From Talpa occidentalis (lineage: Eukaryota; Chordata; Mammalia; Eulipotyphla; Talpidae): a DNA stretch of 64,000 bases. The notes beneath the pieces were generated by a model. It was not told the origin of the DNA. It made no database searches and saw only the letters and a list, made by a program, of their open reading frames with translations. The stretch covers positions 41,542,210 through 41,606,209 of the forward strand of contig NW_023601104.1 of NCBI RefSeq assembly GCF_014898055.3, read 5' to 3'. Numbering within the stretch: the stretch's first letter is position 1; the number at the start of each line of letters is the position of its first letter. A program made the position numbers and the translations under genes. Of this stretch, positions 49,263 to 62,590 are shown piece after piece.

Positions 49263-52200
49263 TTAGAGACTGAATCTCTGAGATACCTCTAAACCAAGGA
49301 GCTTGGAGCTGTTTCTCCTGGATGACACCAGCATGAGCTTTCTGCTGGGGCCTCTAATTTTTGATCTCTGGCAGAACTGGGGGAGCCTGATGTGCCCCCA
49401 TAGGTCTGTTTCTTCAAGTGAATCTTAGCTGTGAGCCGTGAGAACAGGTTTAGAGATTCTTTTTATCTGACTGAACTACTGGACAAGAGGTTCAGCTCAA
49501 AAATCCTTTAGTTAGGACTACTACGTTTATGTCTGTGGACTAAGTGTTGCTTCTAATTTATTAAGATTTTTAAATTAATGGGACTGCCAAGGGAAAGGAA
49601 GTGCTTTTTTCCCCCTTTTGGTTTTTGAAAGTGCTTTTTTTTTTTTTTTTTAAAGGCCTTCCTCTTACATACTGAGCTAAGAGCTAAGTACTGTGCCCTT
49701 ATTCCTTACAAAATACCATCCTATCTGAGACATTTTGGTTATTTGCCCCAGGTCACACACTACTAAGTTAGAGAATGAGTGCCGGGACCGTTGAGGACAG
49801 AGGACCTCAACTGTACCAGGATTCATAAAAGTTTGAGTTGGTGGGTGGTTGGTTTGGTTTTTAATACTGGTAGGTAATTTGTAGACTTCCTCCCTGTTGC
49901 CCCATTTCTGTTTGAGGCCTTCTAAAGAAACCACAAGTTCTAGACATTCTTCTGACCCCTTAATGGCATAGCAGTGAACCGAACAAACAAAACTCCCTGC
50001 CTTTGTGGATCTTATGTTAATTCAATTAAGTCTTTAATCCCAGAACACCTTGTTATATCTTCGACCTCCTAAATGAAAAGCGTTATTTGAAAGGGATTTC
50101 CAATAAAAAGTTATGTTACTTCTGAGAATATTTGCCCCCAGAGTCATCAATATGTAGAGTACATTGTTGACAGAGTTCTGCGTGGATTCTCCATGTTACA
50201 AGACAGGTATGAGGTGACTAGTCGAAGTATGTAGGGACCTGGAGCTCCATGTTCTTGTCCACTTTCTGAGTGCTGAGGTGCTCCTGGCAATCTTTAGAAG
50301 GTCATAGAATGTAGTTTGAAAACTATTACAGTAGTACAGGGAACTAAGGGTTAGTATTTCAAGGTCTATGGCCAGTTTCTTTTTTCTTTCCCCTATTCCT
50401 ACTCATAAATTCAATTCTCTGAGATTTCCTGAGTGCAGTGCTAACAAGTCATTTCAACATTGACCAAGTGATATGTCATTATGCACAAGATCAGTTTTAT
50501 CCCTTGACTGGAAAGAGTTTGGGCTTTGTTTTTGACAGGTAATTTAGTATCTCTACCATAGTTTTTCATCTGAAGGTATGGGGAAAGACAGTTTGACTAG
50601 GCCACTTTTTGCCTCTAAAGCTTTATTACCTCTAAAGCTTTATATCTGTTAGGATTTTATGAAGGTGTAGGACAGTGTCTGTCAGGAGTTCGTGGATACC
50701 GTCTTCATAGGTGCCCTATTAGGAAAATAGGTTTATGATAAAGGGATGACCTGATTATGTCCTTTTTCAGCACCACGGAGAGTGCAAACGTTCCCATCTT
50801 ATTCCTTGCCCTGGGTTATATAGTTAAACCATAGATCTGTGTGGTGTAGAACTGCCCTTTTGCAGAGCCCAATTTATCTTTCCAGTCTCAGAGTCAGCAG
50901 AAGTTCTGATTGTCCCCATGCTCTCTATGAGGTGTGTAGACCTTAGATTCACATTCAGACTTACCCAAGGATTTGGCCAACTTGATGGAGACATATGAGT
51001 GAAATCCTGGCTTCTGCTCTATTGGCAACATTGTTCATGTTTTGATGCATGATGTTTTTAACAGCCCTTGAGGAAAACTGTCCACTACTGTTCTTTGCTT
51101 ACAGACCCTTGAGAAGACTTAAGGTTGCTTTTTCATTCTTTGGGCTCAGCCTCTTTCTGCTTCTGCCTGGAGAAAGGCATCATTGCTCTGGCTCTCTGCC
51201 CAGTGTTGCTTTTGTATTTCTTTGATCTCATTGTTCAGAGGGTCTCAGAGAAGCCCCAAGAGCCATGCCTTTGCATGTTTAAGCTATTGATGCTTTTGAA
51301 ATAACAGAGTGATGCTGTGTAAGAAGTGTATTAAAGGTCTATCTTGAACAAATTTGGGTCAATAGGTGGCAGTAGTCACCTAGTCCCGAGGCTCTGACAC
51401 CCCCTGAACACAAGCACATTTGATGGCCATTATATTTAAGGTTGTGAGAAAGGAGGTCACTTTGAAATAAAAATGGGGAAAAAGCAATCCATTTTGGTCG
51501 AGTCCAGGAAATGCTAAAAATGTACTGGATTACTTCTGGGGGTGTTGTAAGGGGGAGATAGCTGAGAACTAGTGAAGGAAAGCACTAGAACGAAAAGGGT
51601 GGGACCTCAGAATTAGGGGAGTACTATTATGGGCACTAGAGCTTCTGAGAGCTGAAGACTATGTTAAATGAGTACCAGTGCTGAAAGGGTAGTCTAGGAT
51701 TAGGGGGAGTAGAGAGGGGGAGAGAGGTGGAGGAGGGGCTGAGCTATGTGAAGGGACCATGGAAAGGGTGGGCTGTGATGGGGAGGACTGCAGTTAGAGG
51801 GGGAGGGGCGTGTGTTGCTGCAATACTGAGCCTATCTAATGGGGGAGGGGAGGGGAGATGTTGGTCTGTTCTGCAGCTGCATTGGCTCCCCTCCCCCACA
51901 CTTCCCAAGGAACCAGAGCAGTGCTAGCAAATCTGTCTTCATGTATTTATTATTATTAAAAATGTGACGGATCCTTCCTCCCTGGAAGCACAACAAATAT
52001 CACTGATCACATTTCTCTCTCCCCTCCCTCTGCAGAGCTTTTACATTCTCTCATTTTTTTCACCCTACCCACTACCCCCCACCCCCTCTAGGTCTATTTG
52101 GCTGGTGGGGGAACCCATCCCTTTCCTTCTTGGAGCTTGGTGGCTCCCTGGGGGTTTCTAATGATGGTTGGGAGTTTCAAGGCAGTGCTGTGAGGAAGCA

Positions 52201-52623
52201 GCTGAGAGAGGGGCATCCATTGCCCTGGGGAGGGAGCTGTACTCCAACATCCAGTGGGAAAGGAAATCACTTGGAAATAAAGATAAAATCCTTTCTCCAG
52301 CTAATGAAAGAAGCAGCAGCGCACACATCCTCTTCTGTACCTGGCATTCCTCTCCTCTCATACTCTTCTCTTTTCTACTGCCTGAATTCTGAGAGAGAAA
52401 CCCCCTTGGAATGGAAAAAGCCAGGGCTTCTCTGTCCTCCGCCTGTACCTTGTTAAGTCCCTCTCTTCCCAGGAGAGCCATACAGAATTTATTCTTCTAG
52501 TCTGTGTGTTGTATTATTGAGAGGCTTGAAGGGCAGAAACCATGGCTTCTCCCCACCTGCACCCCAGACTTCAGTGCCCAGGCAGGGGGCCTCTTTTGTT
52601 GCAGTCTGTAGCCCTCCGCCATG

Positions 52624-52639
52624 CCCATAGGTGGCGCTG
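52624..52639 (+). promoter_or_regulatory. CTCF-like core motif
   Basis: CCCATAGGTGGCGCTG contains the strong AGGTGGCGC core. One or two positions differ from the best consensus. Confidence 0.5.
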
Positions 52640-55600
52640 CTGTTGCTCTGCCTGCTGGGCCTCCTCCCTAGCACTGTTCCTCCCCACCCACTGGTGCCCT
52701 CCCCCTTTACCCAACCCTCTACTGCCTGATTGTTATTCCACCAACGTCTCCCCTACTGTTCCCTTCCTCAAATTAATTTTGTGGCGCTCTTTTTTCCTCC
52801 GCAGTGCCATCTTCTTCCCCTCCCCCCGCCCTCACATCTCTTGCTTTCTCTATCTCTTTCACTCTGTCTGCAGGGTTTTCGTCTCACTCCACTGTCTAAA
52901 ATATACTGTATTTGCTATACTCTTATGTCCTTCCTTTATTTTTCTTTATCGCTTCTACCCTTAGCATCTTATAGATGATTCTCCTAATGAAAAGGGACCT
53001 TGGATGAGTGTGGGTTAGAAGAGAACAGGGTGAAGGGAACTGAAGGATCAGTGTTGAAAGCTAGGTCTGGAAATTGGCAAGGATCTCCAAATGAATGGAG
53101 CCGGAACAGAAAGATGTCCTTTGCCACCCAAATGTGTTTGGTTCCTGGATTCGCATAGTAAGAGTTTGGCTGGCAAAGGCTACTGTGTTATCTGACTCTA
53201 CAGAACTTGGTTCCACATGCTGGAGAAATGGAGGTAGGGAAGAGCAAGAATTCACATGACAGGCTTCATCCGAAAGCTTTTGGTTTACGTTGGTAAGGAT
53301 TGCTGTGCTTTGGTTAGTCTGTAGTATGAAGACACTGGAGGAAAATCATCAAGCTCTAAAACCTATTCTCTGGGGCCTCGGGAGATGTCCCATTAGTGAT
53401 CTTTGAGTCGCCAGCATGGCCTTGCTGGGCAGTGGGGATGCCTGCTGAATGGGCACCCTGCCTGTCTGGTCACTGCTGAGCACAATTTTGGTAGCTGGAT
53501 CTCAGTTCACTCTTGAGCCTGCTTCCTCCTCCTGTCATTCCACATCTCTGTCTCAGCTGAGTTTACATAGTTGCCTCGCTCTGTCAAAGCTCCCTTTAAT
53601 GTTTAGTCTTTCTAGAATGTAGCTCCAATTCAACAGACCATTACCCTAGCTCTTGCCCCGCCTTGCTTCTTAACTTCTATCTGGCGCCCACTCTTGTGAC
53701 CAGTACCCAGACCGCTCAGCTTTCTAGGCAGTATGGATTGTAACATTACCCAATTTCTAGTTAGAGTGGTTAATTTTCCTCTGATTGAATTATTCTTTGT
53801 GGATTAATAGCATCCTAGTAATTCCCTGGATAATTGTGCTGAGTCTTTGCCTTGTGTATGCAAAGAAATTGTCCAAAGATGGACAGCGTGGCTTCTTTCC
53901 TTTGTTCCCTGGTGGGAGATCTTACTCAACCTGAGTGACTGGCTTCCATTTCCCCAGCATGTGAGTGTCAAGGCTGACTTCTGAGCTATAGAGAGAGAGA
54001 GAGTTTGCCTGCTCAGCAGAGCCTGGAAAGAGTTACACTAAAAACAGGGACTCCGACTCCACACCTTTCACTTTATTACCTGAACCTTGGTGTGGCATGG
54101 AAGCTTCTCTTTTGCCTGCCATCCTGAGGTGTGCATAAGCACCAGTGGCCTCTTTGTTTCTCAGTTCATTTTCCTACTACCCTTTTCAGAGACCACCCTT
54201 GTCCTATTTAGGGGACTCTAGTTAGGGTTGTGGACTCATGTCAGATAACTGATGATCCCCATAAGGTACCACTCTAAAATCAGGCTCAGTTAACACAGTT
54301 GCATGAATATATTTCTTCCTGCATGAGTTGTTATACATTCACTAATTAACTCTTTCTTCTCTAGATGCTTGGGGTGCTGTAGTTAAAATTGGTTGGTTTT
54401 GTTTTCTTCCACTCACAGGCCCTGTCGGGGGAAATGATTTGTCCAAAAGTATACAAATAAATATTAGCAGAGCTGATACTAGGACCTGTATTCTCTTAGA
54501 CACCTAGGTCTGACTGTTTACTATCTTTGAAACCCAGTGTTTCCATTTCATATTGAGCATGGACAGCCTTGGAGCCAGCAGCAGGGCCAGGTTTTTATGT
54601 CTAAGCAAGTCTTGGTTGCCTGCTGAGCAGGGGGCAAGCAGTCGGGGCACTGAAGTGAGCAGGCCAGGTGATGTGCCTGGCTCACTGAGAAGAGGGTGGC
54701 ATTTTCCACTGGCGTTCCATAGCCCAGTTTACTGGAGTTGCCTTGTTAGTGTCTAGGTAAGGAATTTCCAAAGCCCTGGCTCCTACTTCCCATTCCAGAT
54801 CTAATTAGACCTCATTGTTAACTAATGTCCCCCTTCCCCTTAAGCCTTCTCTCCATCAAAAGTACCTTGGGGCTGTGTAACACATGCAAGTGATGCTGTT
54901 AATTCTATTCTCCTCCCCTTGCTGCTCATTTGCAACTAACTGTCAGTCCCTATCTTTAGTAACAAAGACCGTGGACTACCTACTTTCTCCTACCTACTTT
55001 CTCCTACTCATGGTGATAATTCAAAATCTAAGGTTGAAAATGTCGCTGTAGCTATATTAATAAATGTTCTTACAGTTTTTGTTGTTAATTAAAACCTAGA
55101 CTAGAAAATAGGCTCAGAAAGCGGTCTTACACGTCTGCCTTCTCTGAGCCTGTAGCGACTCACTCTGAGCACTGCTTTGTCTCATCTGCCAGCCTTGGGT
55201 TTAGCCCCATGAGTGAACTCTGGAGAATAAAAAGCCCCTGAGTTTCTACTTCCTCTCTCCCAATTTTGATTCTGTGCTGGCTCTCGCAGGAAGCCCTAGG
55301 TGGTAAAGAGATCAAATCACAATTCCTACCCAGGAAAACCCTGTCTCTTAGCTACAATGACCTGTGTCTGCCTTGCATTCAGCTCTCCAGCAGTTAACAC
55401 CAGAAAAGCTTCATCTGGCTCCACACCCTCCTCACTGTCTTTCAGTCAAGTCTTATGTAATCTGTCACCAGTATCAGACTTCCTTCCTGCCCTTCTTTAT
55501 TCCCTCCCAAGGCTTTAAGCTCAAAGCTTCCTAGGTGCCTCCCACCAAAGGGATGCTTTCTGAAACCCAGCTTTTCCTCTCTCATGCCTCAAATCCTCAT

Positions 55601-56613
55601 ATCAGTCCCCTAATGGGCGTATTTCCCTCAGGGTGTCAAGTGATACCCCTAGAGAGCCAGCTGGGTGCTGCTAAAAATCCCGTTCCTCACCATATCCCCG
55701 CTGGAGCTCCTGGAATCAGATTCTGCAGCCTCCTGTCATCCTAGCCTCCTTTTCTGTTCGTTTGGAAGCTTTTCTCCATTGCTTTGGATAAATTCCTGGT
55801 TTGGCAGAGATATCCGGTAATTGGGACGATCCTGCAGGATGGGTTCCCTGTCTCCGGCACCTCAGTTGACCCTCAGAAGGATCTGCTCCTGCCCCCCTCC
55901 TGCAGTGCTGCCATTCCCTGCTGCCTGGCCTAGGCTGGGTGGGGTCAGTATGTGAAAGTCCTCTGCATGGACACCCCATCCCTCTTTATCCATCTTGGCA
56001 AACAAAGCATGGCTGTGCCCCCAGCTGCCTCCTCTTCCTCCATTTATTTCTTCTCTTACCCTTCGGCCATTTCTCCCTTCCCTTCTCATGTACACATTCC
56101 ATTTCTCTTCCTCTGAATGTCCTTGTGCGTTTGCTCCCTGTCACCCATCTGAGCCCACCCCCTCTACCCTTCCCCATCTTTCATTTTCAACAGCTCTCCT
56201 CCTCATCACCTGCCATGCTGAGGCGCAGCATGCTATGGGAAGGCTGGCTGCAGAGTGGGTCCTTGGCTGTCAGAGTAAGCTAGCTCTCTTTCGCCAGAGG
56301 CTCAGTGGCTCTCTTTTCCCATCTTGTCTTCAGTAGTTCTTAGGAGCCAGAGAACCCCAAGATGCTGGCTTTCTTTGGGGATGAATAAACTCTCTTCTTG
56401 GCTTCTTCCAGAGTTGAAGAATCATTCAGTTCCAACACCCCCTTTTTTTTTCTTCCCGAGTGTGGTCTGTCCATGTTTCTCCCTCCCTTTCTCGTTTTCT
56501 CCCTCTTAATGTCTCCCCAGTACAAAGCAGCGGCAGTACTGAATGAGTCTGTCTAGGCTCTGCCAGTCTATGTCCCTCACTTTTGTCCCTCCCTCCTCGC
56601 CGTACGTGCTGTT

Positions 56614-56642
56614 GGGGGGGAGGGGGGTGTTGGAGGGTGGTG
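56614..56642 (+). other. G-run cluster, possible G-quadruplex
   Basis: GGGGGGGAGGGGGGTGTTGG followed by AGGGTGG contains at least four runs of three or more G with short loops. Confidence 0.5.
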
Positions 56643-56744
56643 GCATGGTGCCAGCCAACCCAGAACCATCTGCGGTGCCTTCTGCACCGAGGCGGGCTCT
56701 ATCTCTCCCGCCCTCCTCCTCTCCCACTCTTCCTCTCCCATTTT

Positions 56745-56785
56745 TAATTAGCTGCTGAATTAATTAAATCCCACATGCTAATTAA
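56745..56785. promoter_or_regulatory. Cluster of homeodomain core motifs
   Basis: Three TAATTA-type cores within 41 bp (56745-56750, 56758-56767 as AATTAATTAA, 56779-56785). Such clusters occur in developmental enhancers; function is inferred only. Confidence 0.35.
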
Positions 56786-58029
56786 CATTCCTACAGAGAA
56801 GAATGCCGGGTCAGGAATGTAGGGGAAGGCAAAGCAAGGCTTCTGTCCATTTAGGATAGATTTAGGGATGGGCAGGTAGGGGCAGGGGAATAAAGGGTTG
56901 ACAAGGAAAGAACAATCTAAGAGTAGAAAGCAACCTAAGAGAGGTAGGAAGAGAAACAGAAGGGAAATCATGGCGAGTGGAACTTACTTGAAAGGAAAAT
57001 AATTAGAATTATTAACATTGGGGAAATTAAAGTGTCTTGAGGCATCTAAAGGTTAGAGCTGTGGGTCTCAAAAATTAGCATGCATGAGTAACCTGAGAAG
57101 TAATAATAGAGGATGCTAATTTGCTGCCTCAGATCTCTCTTAAATGGATCTCAATTTTAATAGGAGTGTTTTAGGTTAGAAATGAAGGAGAACTTCCTCC
57201 TATACAAAGCAGCGGGAAAGTCTACTGAAGGAACCCTATGGAGAGAAATCCCTGTCTGTCCAGAATGGCTAGAGTTTGTCCCAAACCAGGGGAGGTGATG
57301 AACTTTGAAGGCTTTTTCCTGATCGACAAATAATTAATTCTTCAGTGTGTCCTGTGTCCTGGAGAACCAAGCAAATGCAGGTTGGGAAGATTCAGGATTC
57401 AGTCTCAGTTCGTTTTCCTCTTTGCATCCAGGGTGAACTTTGGGTTTGCTCTCTGTGGTCCTGTCAACTTTTAGGGCCATCCTAGTCTTCAAATCAGCTA
57501 ATTGCTTTCTTGGGTTAGAGCACTGGTTCCTAGTGAGGACTTCAGAAAGGTGACTAACAGTTATCATAACTGTAGCATAGCTTCTGTCCTTGAGCAGGTT
57601 GTGGGGAGACAGGAGAGCAGCTGGAGTTACATGTAGAGCAGAAGAAAGGAGATCAGGATATGGATTGATGAGGGTGTGTCTGGCACCAAAGTTTCCATCA
57701 AGGTCACTACTTGGGCCCAACCTGCCATCAAAAAAGTAGAGAGAGCTTGCTTGTGACTACTTTTCTCCTCTGTAAAATAAAGAATACTATTTTTAGTACA
57801 GAGCTGAACTCCCCACCAAGAACTGAAGTCTGGGTCGAGTCCAGCAGTTAGCAGGGCCTCCTGATGGCAGCTATCTCAGTGTTTCCCAGCCTTTTCAGTC
57901 TGAAATACATCAGAAGCATGTGGTATTTTATCTGTTCCCTTCACCACCATTCACTTAGACAGCATTCCCTGCTCTTAGTCATACTGCAGTAATTAATCTG
58001 CTCATAGTTTCAGAGCGTCGAATATCCTA

Positions 58030-58085
58030 ACTTAAACATTTATTAAGCACTTACTATCTGCCAGATATACCAGACATTAAGGTTA
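58030..58085 (+). repeat. Ancient LINE-2/MIR-type fragment
   Basis: ATTTATTAAGCACTTACTAT followed by CTGCCAGATATACCAGACAT resembles the same old 3' end seen in MYH7 introns. Confidence 0.5.
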
Positions 58086-58576
58086 GATACAAAATAAGAA
58101 AGGACCTACAACTATTACTATTATTCCATCTGAGGGGTTTATATTTTGGTTCAGGAAAATAAGCAGGTATACAATAAATGCAGCAATATGTGAGTCCCTA
58201 TAGCACCTATTGCCTGTGCTGTTTTTTTTGTCCTCTTTTATTGTTGCTCATTCTTTCTTATAATATATGCCTTACCTGTCTGGAGAGTAGTTTCTTGAGC
58301 ATAGAACCCCAGGTCTTTAGAGTAAGGTGACAAAAGCACTGACCGAAAGCCTTACATGTTCCAAACTGTTCAGCCTGTGTTGATTACCATATGGCCATAT
58401 TTCAAGGCGTGATGGCTGCTTTTGAGTTGATCACGTTCCTAGTTGGAGAAAATATTTGTCCCTTAAAGGGAGCTCTAATTTTTTAAAGTTACAAAAATGC
58501 ACCAGTAAGATAATTTGTGATAATTGTTAAGTCACTAAGCAAGATAATATTGCACAGGCTCCTCAGTGAGATTTTT

Positions 58577-58842
58577 TTTTTTTTTAAGATTTATTTATTT
58601 ATTTATACAAGCACTGAGTTACAGTCAAAAGCGCGGGAGGGAGAGAGAATTCACCAGAGCCAGAGCGGGGAACAGGGCAGGCAGAGTGACGAAATACACT
58701 GCTGAGGGGAGCAGCAGGCGAGACAGGAGAGGTCTGCGCGCCATGTGGGACCCTCGCCCGTGGCCGGGGATTGAACCAGCGCTGCAGAGGCTGCGGGCAG
58801 CTTTGCAGCCCAGCGTTCAACTGCGGCACCACCGGGGAGGCC
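58577..58842 (-). mobile_element. tRNA-derived SINE copy 12, intermediate form
   Basis: Reverse copy with the AAGATTTATTTATTT tail of the main subfamily but the AAAAGCGCGGGAGG body of the longer one. Perfect 18-bp duplication CTCCTCAGTGAGATTTTT at 58559-58576 and 58843-58860. Confidence 0.93.
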
Positions 58843-58974
58843 CTCCTCAGTGAGATTTTTGAAGCCAATTCTTGAAGAGGCTGAAGAGAGGCAGCAGAGT
58901 GTAGAGAAAAGGGCAGAGACTTGCTTTTCCATGAACTGTATTTCGTTTAAGCTTCTAGATGACTCTTCCCTCTC

Positions 58975-59260
58975 CAAAGTTGTGATTAGGCCATTTGTAC
59001 TTATTTATATCCTGTTTTGTTCACTTAACACTGTGTCATAATTTCCTATGCTATTAGAAAGGCAGATTAAAAGAGACGAAATGAACACATAATGTTCCAT
59101 TGTAGATATAACATAATTTGTAAAACTTTCTTACTGCTTTCCATTTGGGATGTTCCCCAGTTTGTTGTTTCTAGAATGGACACCCACATCTTTGTAATAT
59201 TCTGAATTGGAGTTTCTGGAACAAAGGATAAAGATGCCTATTCTGTTCTGTGTATTGAGT
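58975..59260 (+). repeat. Ancient LINE-type fragment (class uncertain)
   Basis: TTTTGTTCACTTAACACTGT, ATAATGTTCCATTGTAGATA, TTTCCATTTGGGATGTTCCC and TTGGAGTTTCTGGAACAAAG follow the order of a common old LINE 3' segment. Confidence 0.5.
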
Positions 59261-59665
59261 GCATTAGATTCACCTGGGGAAGCTTATTACTATCATTTAA
59301 TTTTTTAAAATGATTTATTTTACAAGTAGTTAAAAAATTCAACTACAAAAGGGAATATAATGAAATTTCCTTCTACCTTTGTACCTCATTTTCCCTCCCC
59401 AGCAGTATGTAGATAGTAGAAGGTTTGTAAAAGTTAGAGATCATTTGACCCCAACTCCCAGAAATTCTAACCCAATCTGTTGTGGAACCTCGTAATGTCT
59501 TTATCTGCTTAGGAGCTATTAGCTGGAAAGCGAGCTTTCTAGCTAATTCCACCATACAGCCAGATTTTGGAACTACCAAGGTAGATGAATTCTTGGGATC
59601 CTTTCCAGCTCAAAATTTAATGACCGAAACTCACAGAATTAGTCATTTTAAAAAACTACTAATGA

Positions 59666-59942
59666 GGGCTTCCCTGGTGGCGCAGGCAGTTGAGCTCAGC
59701 ACTGTGAAACTGTCCGCAGCCTCTGCAGTGCCGGTTCGATCCCCGCTGGCTGCAGAGCAACCCACATGGCACAGCAGACCTCTCCTATCTCGCCCGCTAC
59801 TCCCTTCAGCAGTGTATTTCAGTCAGTCTGCCTGTTCTGTTCCCTGCTCTGTCTCTGGTGAATCCTCTCACCCTCCCACACTTCTGGCCTGTACCCCAGC
59901 TCTTGTATAAATAAAATAAATCTTTAAAAATAGAAAAGAATT
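59666..59942 (+). mobile_element. tRNA-derived SINE copy 13
   Basis: Forward copy, head GGGCTTCCCTGGTGGCGCAG. Imperfect flanking duplication AAAAAACTACTAATGA. Confidence 0.9.
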
Positions 59943-60049
59943 AAAAAATACTAGTGATTAATGTAAAGGTTAAATCATAATCAAGTGTCATAAAGATTCT
60001 CTTGAAATGATCTCATTTTTTATTCTGAATTTATTATTATTAATACAAA

Positions 60050-60130
60050 TAATGACTATCATTTGTTGAGTGCTTGTCTGTTCCAGGCTATGTGGAAAGT
60101 TCTTTATTCATTTTCAAATCTCATAGCACC
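60050..60130 (+). repeat. Ancient LINE-2/MIR-type fragment
   Basis: ATCATTTGTTGAGTGCTTGT, TCCAGGCTATGTGG and TCATTTTCAAATCTCATAGC. Confidence 0.5.
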
Positions 60131-60364
60131 AAATGAGCAGAGTAACTCTTGAACCAGAACTTTGGAAAGATTGTGCATCTAGCCCATAGCCAAACATAGA
60201 GTGGCAGAGTGAAGTTCGCCTCAGGCCTCTCATTCAGCCTAGTGTTTGTTCCCCCACCTCCCACCCCCATCGTGAGATTATACAATGCCCAATGTTGGGT
60301 AACTTGCTTTTTTTCTCAAAAACATTATCTTGAACATTGTTTCCTGTATATAGGTGGCCTTTAT

Positions 60365-60672
60365 TTATTTATTTTTTTAATAGAGGCATGTTTTATTTAT
60401 TTATTTGTTTGTTTGTTTTGTTTATACATGCACTGGGTACAGTCAGAAGCGTGGGAGGGTGAGAGAATTCACCAGAGCCAGAGCGGGGAGCAGAGCAGGC
60501 AGAAGGACCGAAGTACACTGCTGAGGGGAGCAGCGGGCGGCAGGAGAGGTCTGCGCGCCATGTGGGACCCTCCTCCAGTGGCCGGGGAGCAGCCGGGGAT
60601 CGAACCAGCGCCTCAGAGGCCGCGGGCAGCTTCGCAACCCAACGCTCAACCGCTGCGCCACCGGGGAGGCCC
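60365..60672 (-). mobile_element. tRNA-derived SINE copy 14, longer subfamily
   Basis: Reverse copy. Perfect 16-bp duplication TATAGGTGGCCTTTAT at 60349-60364 and 60673-60688. Confidence 0.93.
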
Positions 60673-60779
60673 TATAGGTGGCCTTTATATTTTAATTTTA
60701 TTTTTAGGTTTTCTTAACTTTTTTTTTGTCATTCACTACCCAAGAATTTATTTCAAAAACACATTTGAAATCATACAGA

Positions 60780-61160
60780 TGAGATTGATTCCCTTGATCC
60801 TTACCTTGATTCTACCCCCAATTCCTGGAACTGCTGTTATCAAATTGGAGTGAATCTTCTGGACTCTTTTCCATGCTATAGTATTACAGAAATACGTGGT
60901 TTTGTGAGTGTTTTATAGTTTTTAGTCTTACATAAATGGGTGCACACTATACATAGGGTTTTGTTACTTGCTTTGTTACCTTAATAACGTATTTTGGAAA
61001 TCTTTCCACAACTCTACCTAAAGATCTTCCTCAATTTTTCTAACTGCTATATAATGGCAATAGTTTATATAACTATGGGATTATTATAAACACCGCTGTT
61101 ATAAAGAATGTTGAATTCTTTTCCTTACGAATGCCTAGAAATAGAATTGCTAGATAGAAG
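60780..61160 (+). repeat. Ancient LINE-type fragment (class uncertain)
   Basis: TTTTGGAAATCTTTCCACAA, CTAACTGCTATATAATGGCA, ATTATAAACACCGCTGTTAT and GCCTAGAAATAGAATTGCTA match the order of the same old LINE segment as at 58975-59260, lying next to SINE copy 14. Confidence 0.5.
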
Positions 61161-61616
61161 TTTTAAATGTTACTGGAGACTGGGGTTGCCCTCCAAAAAG
61201 GCTAAGCCTGTGTACACTTTCATCTGTAGTGGAGGAGAGAGCATTTCCCTTGCCAGCACGGGACGCACTGCGGCTCTTGTCCTGAATTTGCTTTATGTTA
61301 ATTGCTTCTTCTGGATGGTCTCTTGCAGAACAAACCAAATATTGACAGATCTCTTTTGATTAAACTCTAGGGTAACTTTCCCCCTATTATTTCTGACCTC
61401 TGTCCTGAGCCTATTCTCAGAGACACACTTTTTTTTTTTAAAGAGTGTAATTGTCTAAGTCTTGGGTCTTTTCTGGAATATCCTTTGTGCCTGTCTGCAT
61501 CTCCCTGTTGCTGTTGCTGGAATGGCTTAGGCACCTCCCTGCATATTGTCAGAGTGACTTCTCACAATTACCTATTAGCACGGGGGAGAGGAAAGTTGAA
61601 GGGCTATTTAACACTT

Positions 61617-61622
<6 letters not shown>

Positions 61623-61650
<28 letters not shown>

Positions 61651-61948
61651 GAGGCATGCTTTATTTATTTGTTTGCTGGTTTCTTTGTTTGTTTTGTTTA
61701 TACATGCACTGGGCACAGTCAGAAGCGCGGGAGGGCGAGAGAATTCACCAGAGCCAGAGCGGGGAGCAGAGCAGGCAGAAGGACCGAAGCACACTGCTGA
61801 GGGGAGCAGCGGGCGGCAGGAGAGGTCTGCGCGCCATGTGGGACCCTCCTCCGGTGGCCGGGGAGCAGCCGGGGATCGAACCGGCGCCGCAGAGGCCGCG
61901 CGCAGCTTCGCAACCCAGCGCTCAACCGCTGCGCCACCGGGGAGGCCC
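61623..61948 (-). mobile_element. tRNA-derived SINE copy 15, longer subfamily, apparently young
   Basis: Reverse copy with many intact CpGs and a long poly-T. Perfect 19-bp duplication CTATTTAACACTTGGTTTT at 61604-61622 and 61949-61967. These features suggest a recent insertion. Confidence 0.93.
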
Positions 61949-62590
61949 CTATTTAACACTTGGTTTTAACAGACTTCTTACTGTATTTTGTTTTAACACT
62001 TTCTTTAGTGGTGATCATTTCTTCCCTATTTGTGACCCCTTTAGAATGTGTGAGTCAGACTACCTTGGGCGGAAGTCAGCAGGGCGGATCCTCATCCCTT
62101 GTCCAGAGACCTCTTGCTAATGGGACAGCACTGGCTAGCCCAGAGTGAAACTGGGCCTGCCTTAAGCGTCAGGGCCACAGACAGCTTCAGCCCTTACTGA
62201 CTTTTGGATCCCATACACAGGAGTAAATAGCCAACGAAGAGAAATAAGCAAATAAACAAAACTAAACTTAAATGAGAAGAAAGCAAACATTGTTTGCTAC
62301 ATTAACAGGTTTAGTTGTCCTTAACTATTAGAGGAAAAAGTAAAGGAGATGGGTGAATTTGGGAAGCCTTCTCTTCCTGGAGACTCCTTGATTTTTCTCT
62401 GTGTGAGTAATGGAAGAATAGATGGAGGGGGTTTTAAGAGGCTTCTTCCAACTCTGGGCATGTAGGATAGTTGATTAATTTGGAGTGTTTGCCTCTGTGG
62501 TGATAGTGCAGGATGAGCAATTCAGCTTCCAGATCTTGATGCCATGGAGAAAAAACCTACAGTGAGGCATACTTCAAGAAATTCCAGAGC

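Noticed and set aside
56506..56727. 73-codon minus-strand frame near 56.6 kb
   Set aside because: No recognisable domain; it overlaps a G-rich low-complexity block and lacks supporting splice sites.
60209..62120. Open frames of 100-210 codons with recurring RIHQSQSGEQSRQ-type peptides
   Set aside because: The same peptide appears wherever the longer SINE subfamily is inserted; it is translation of a non-coding SINE.
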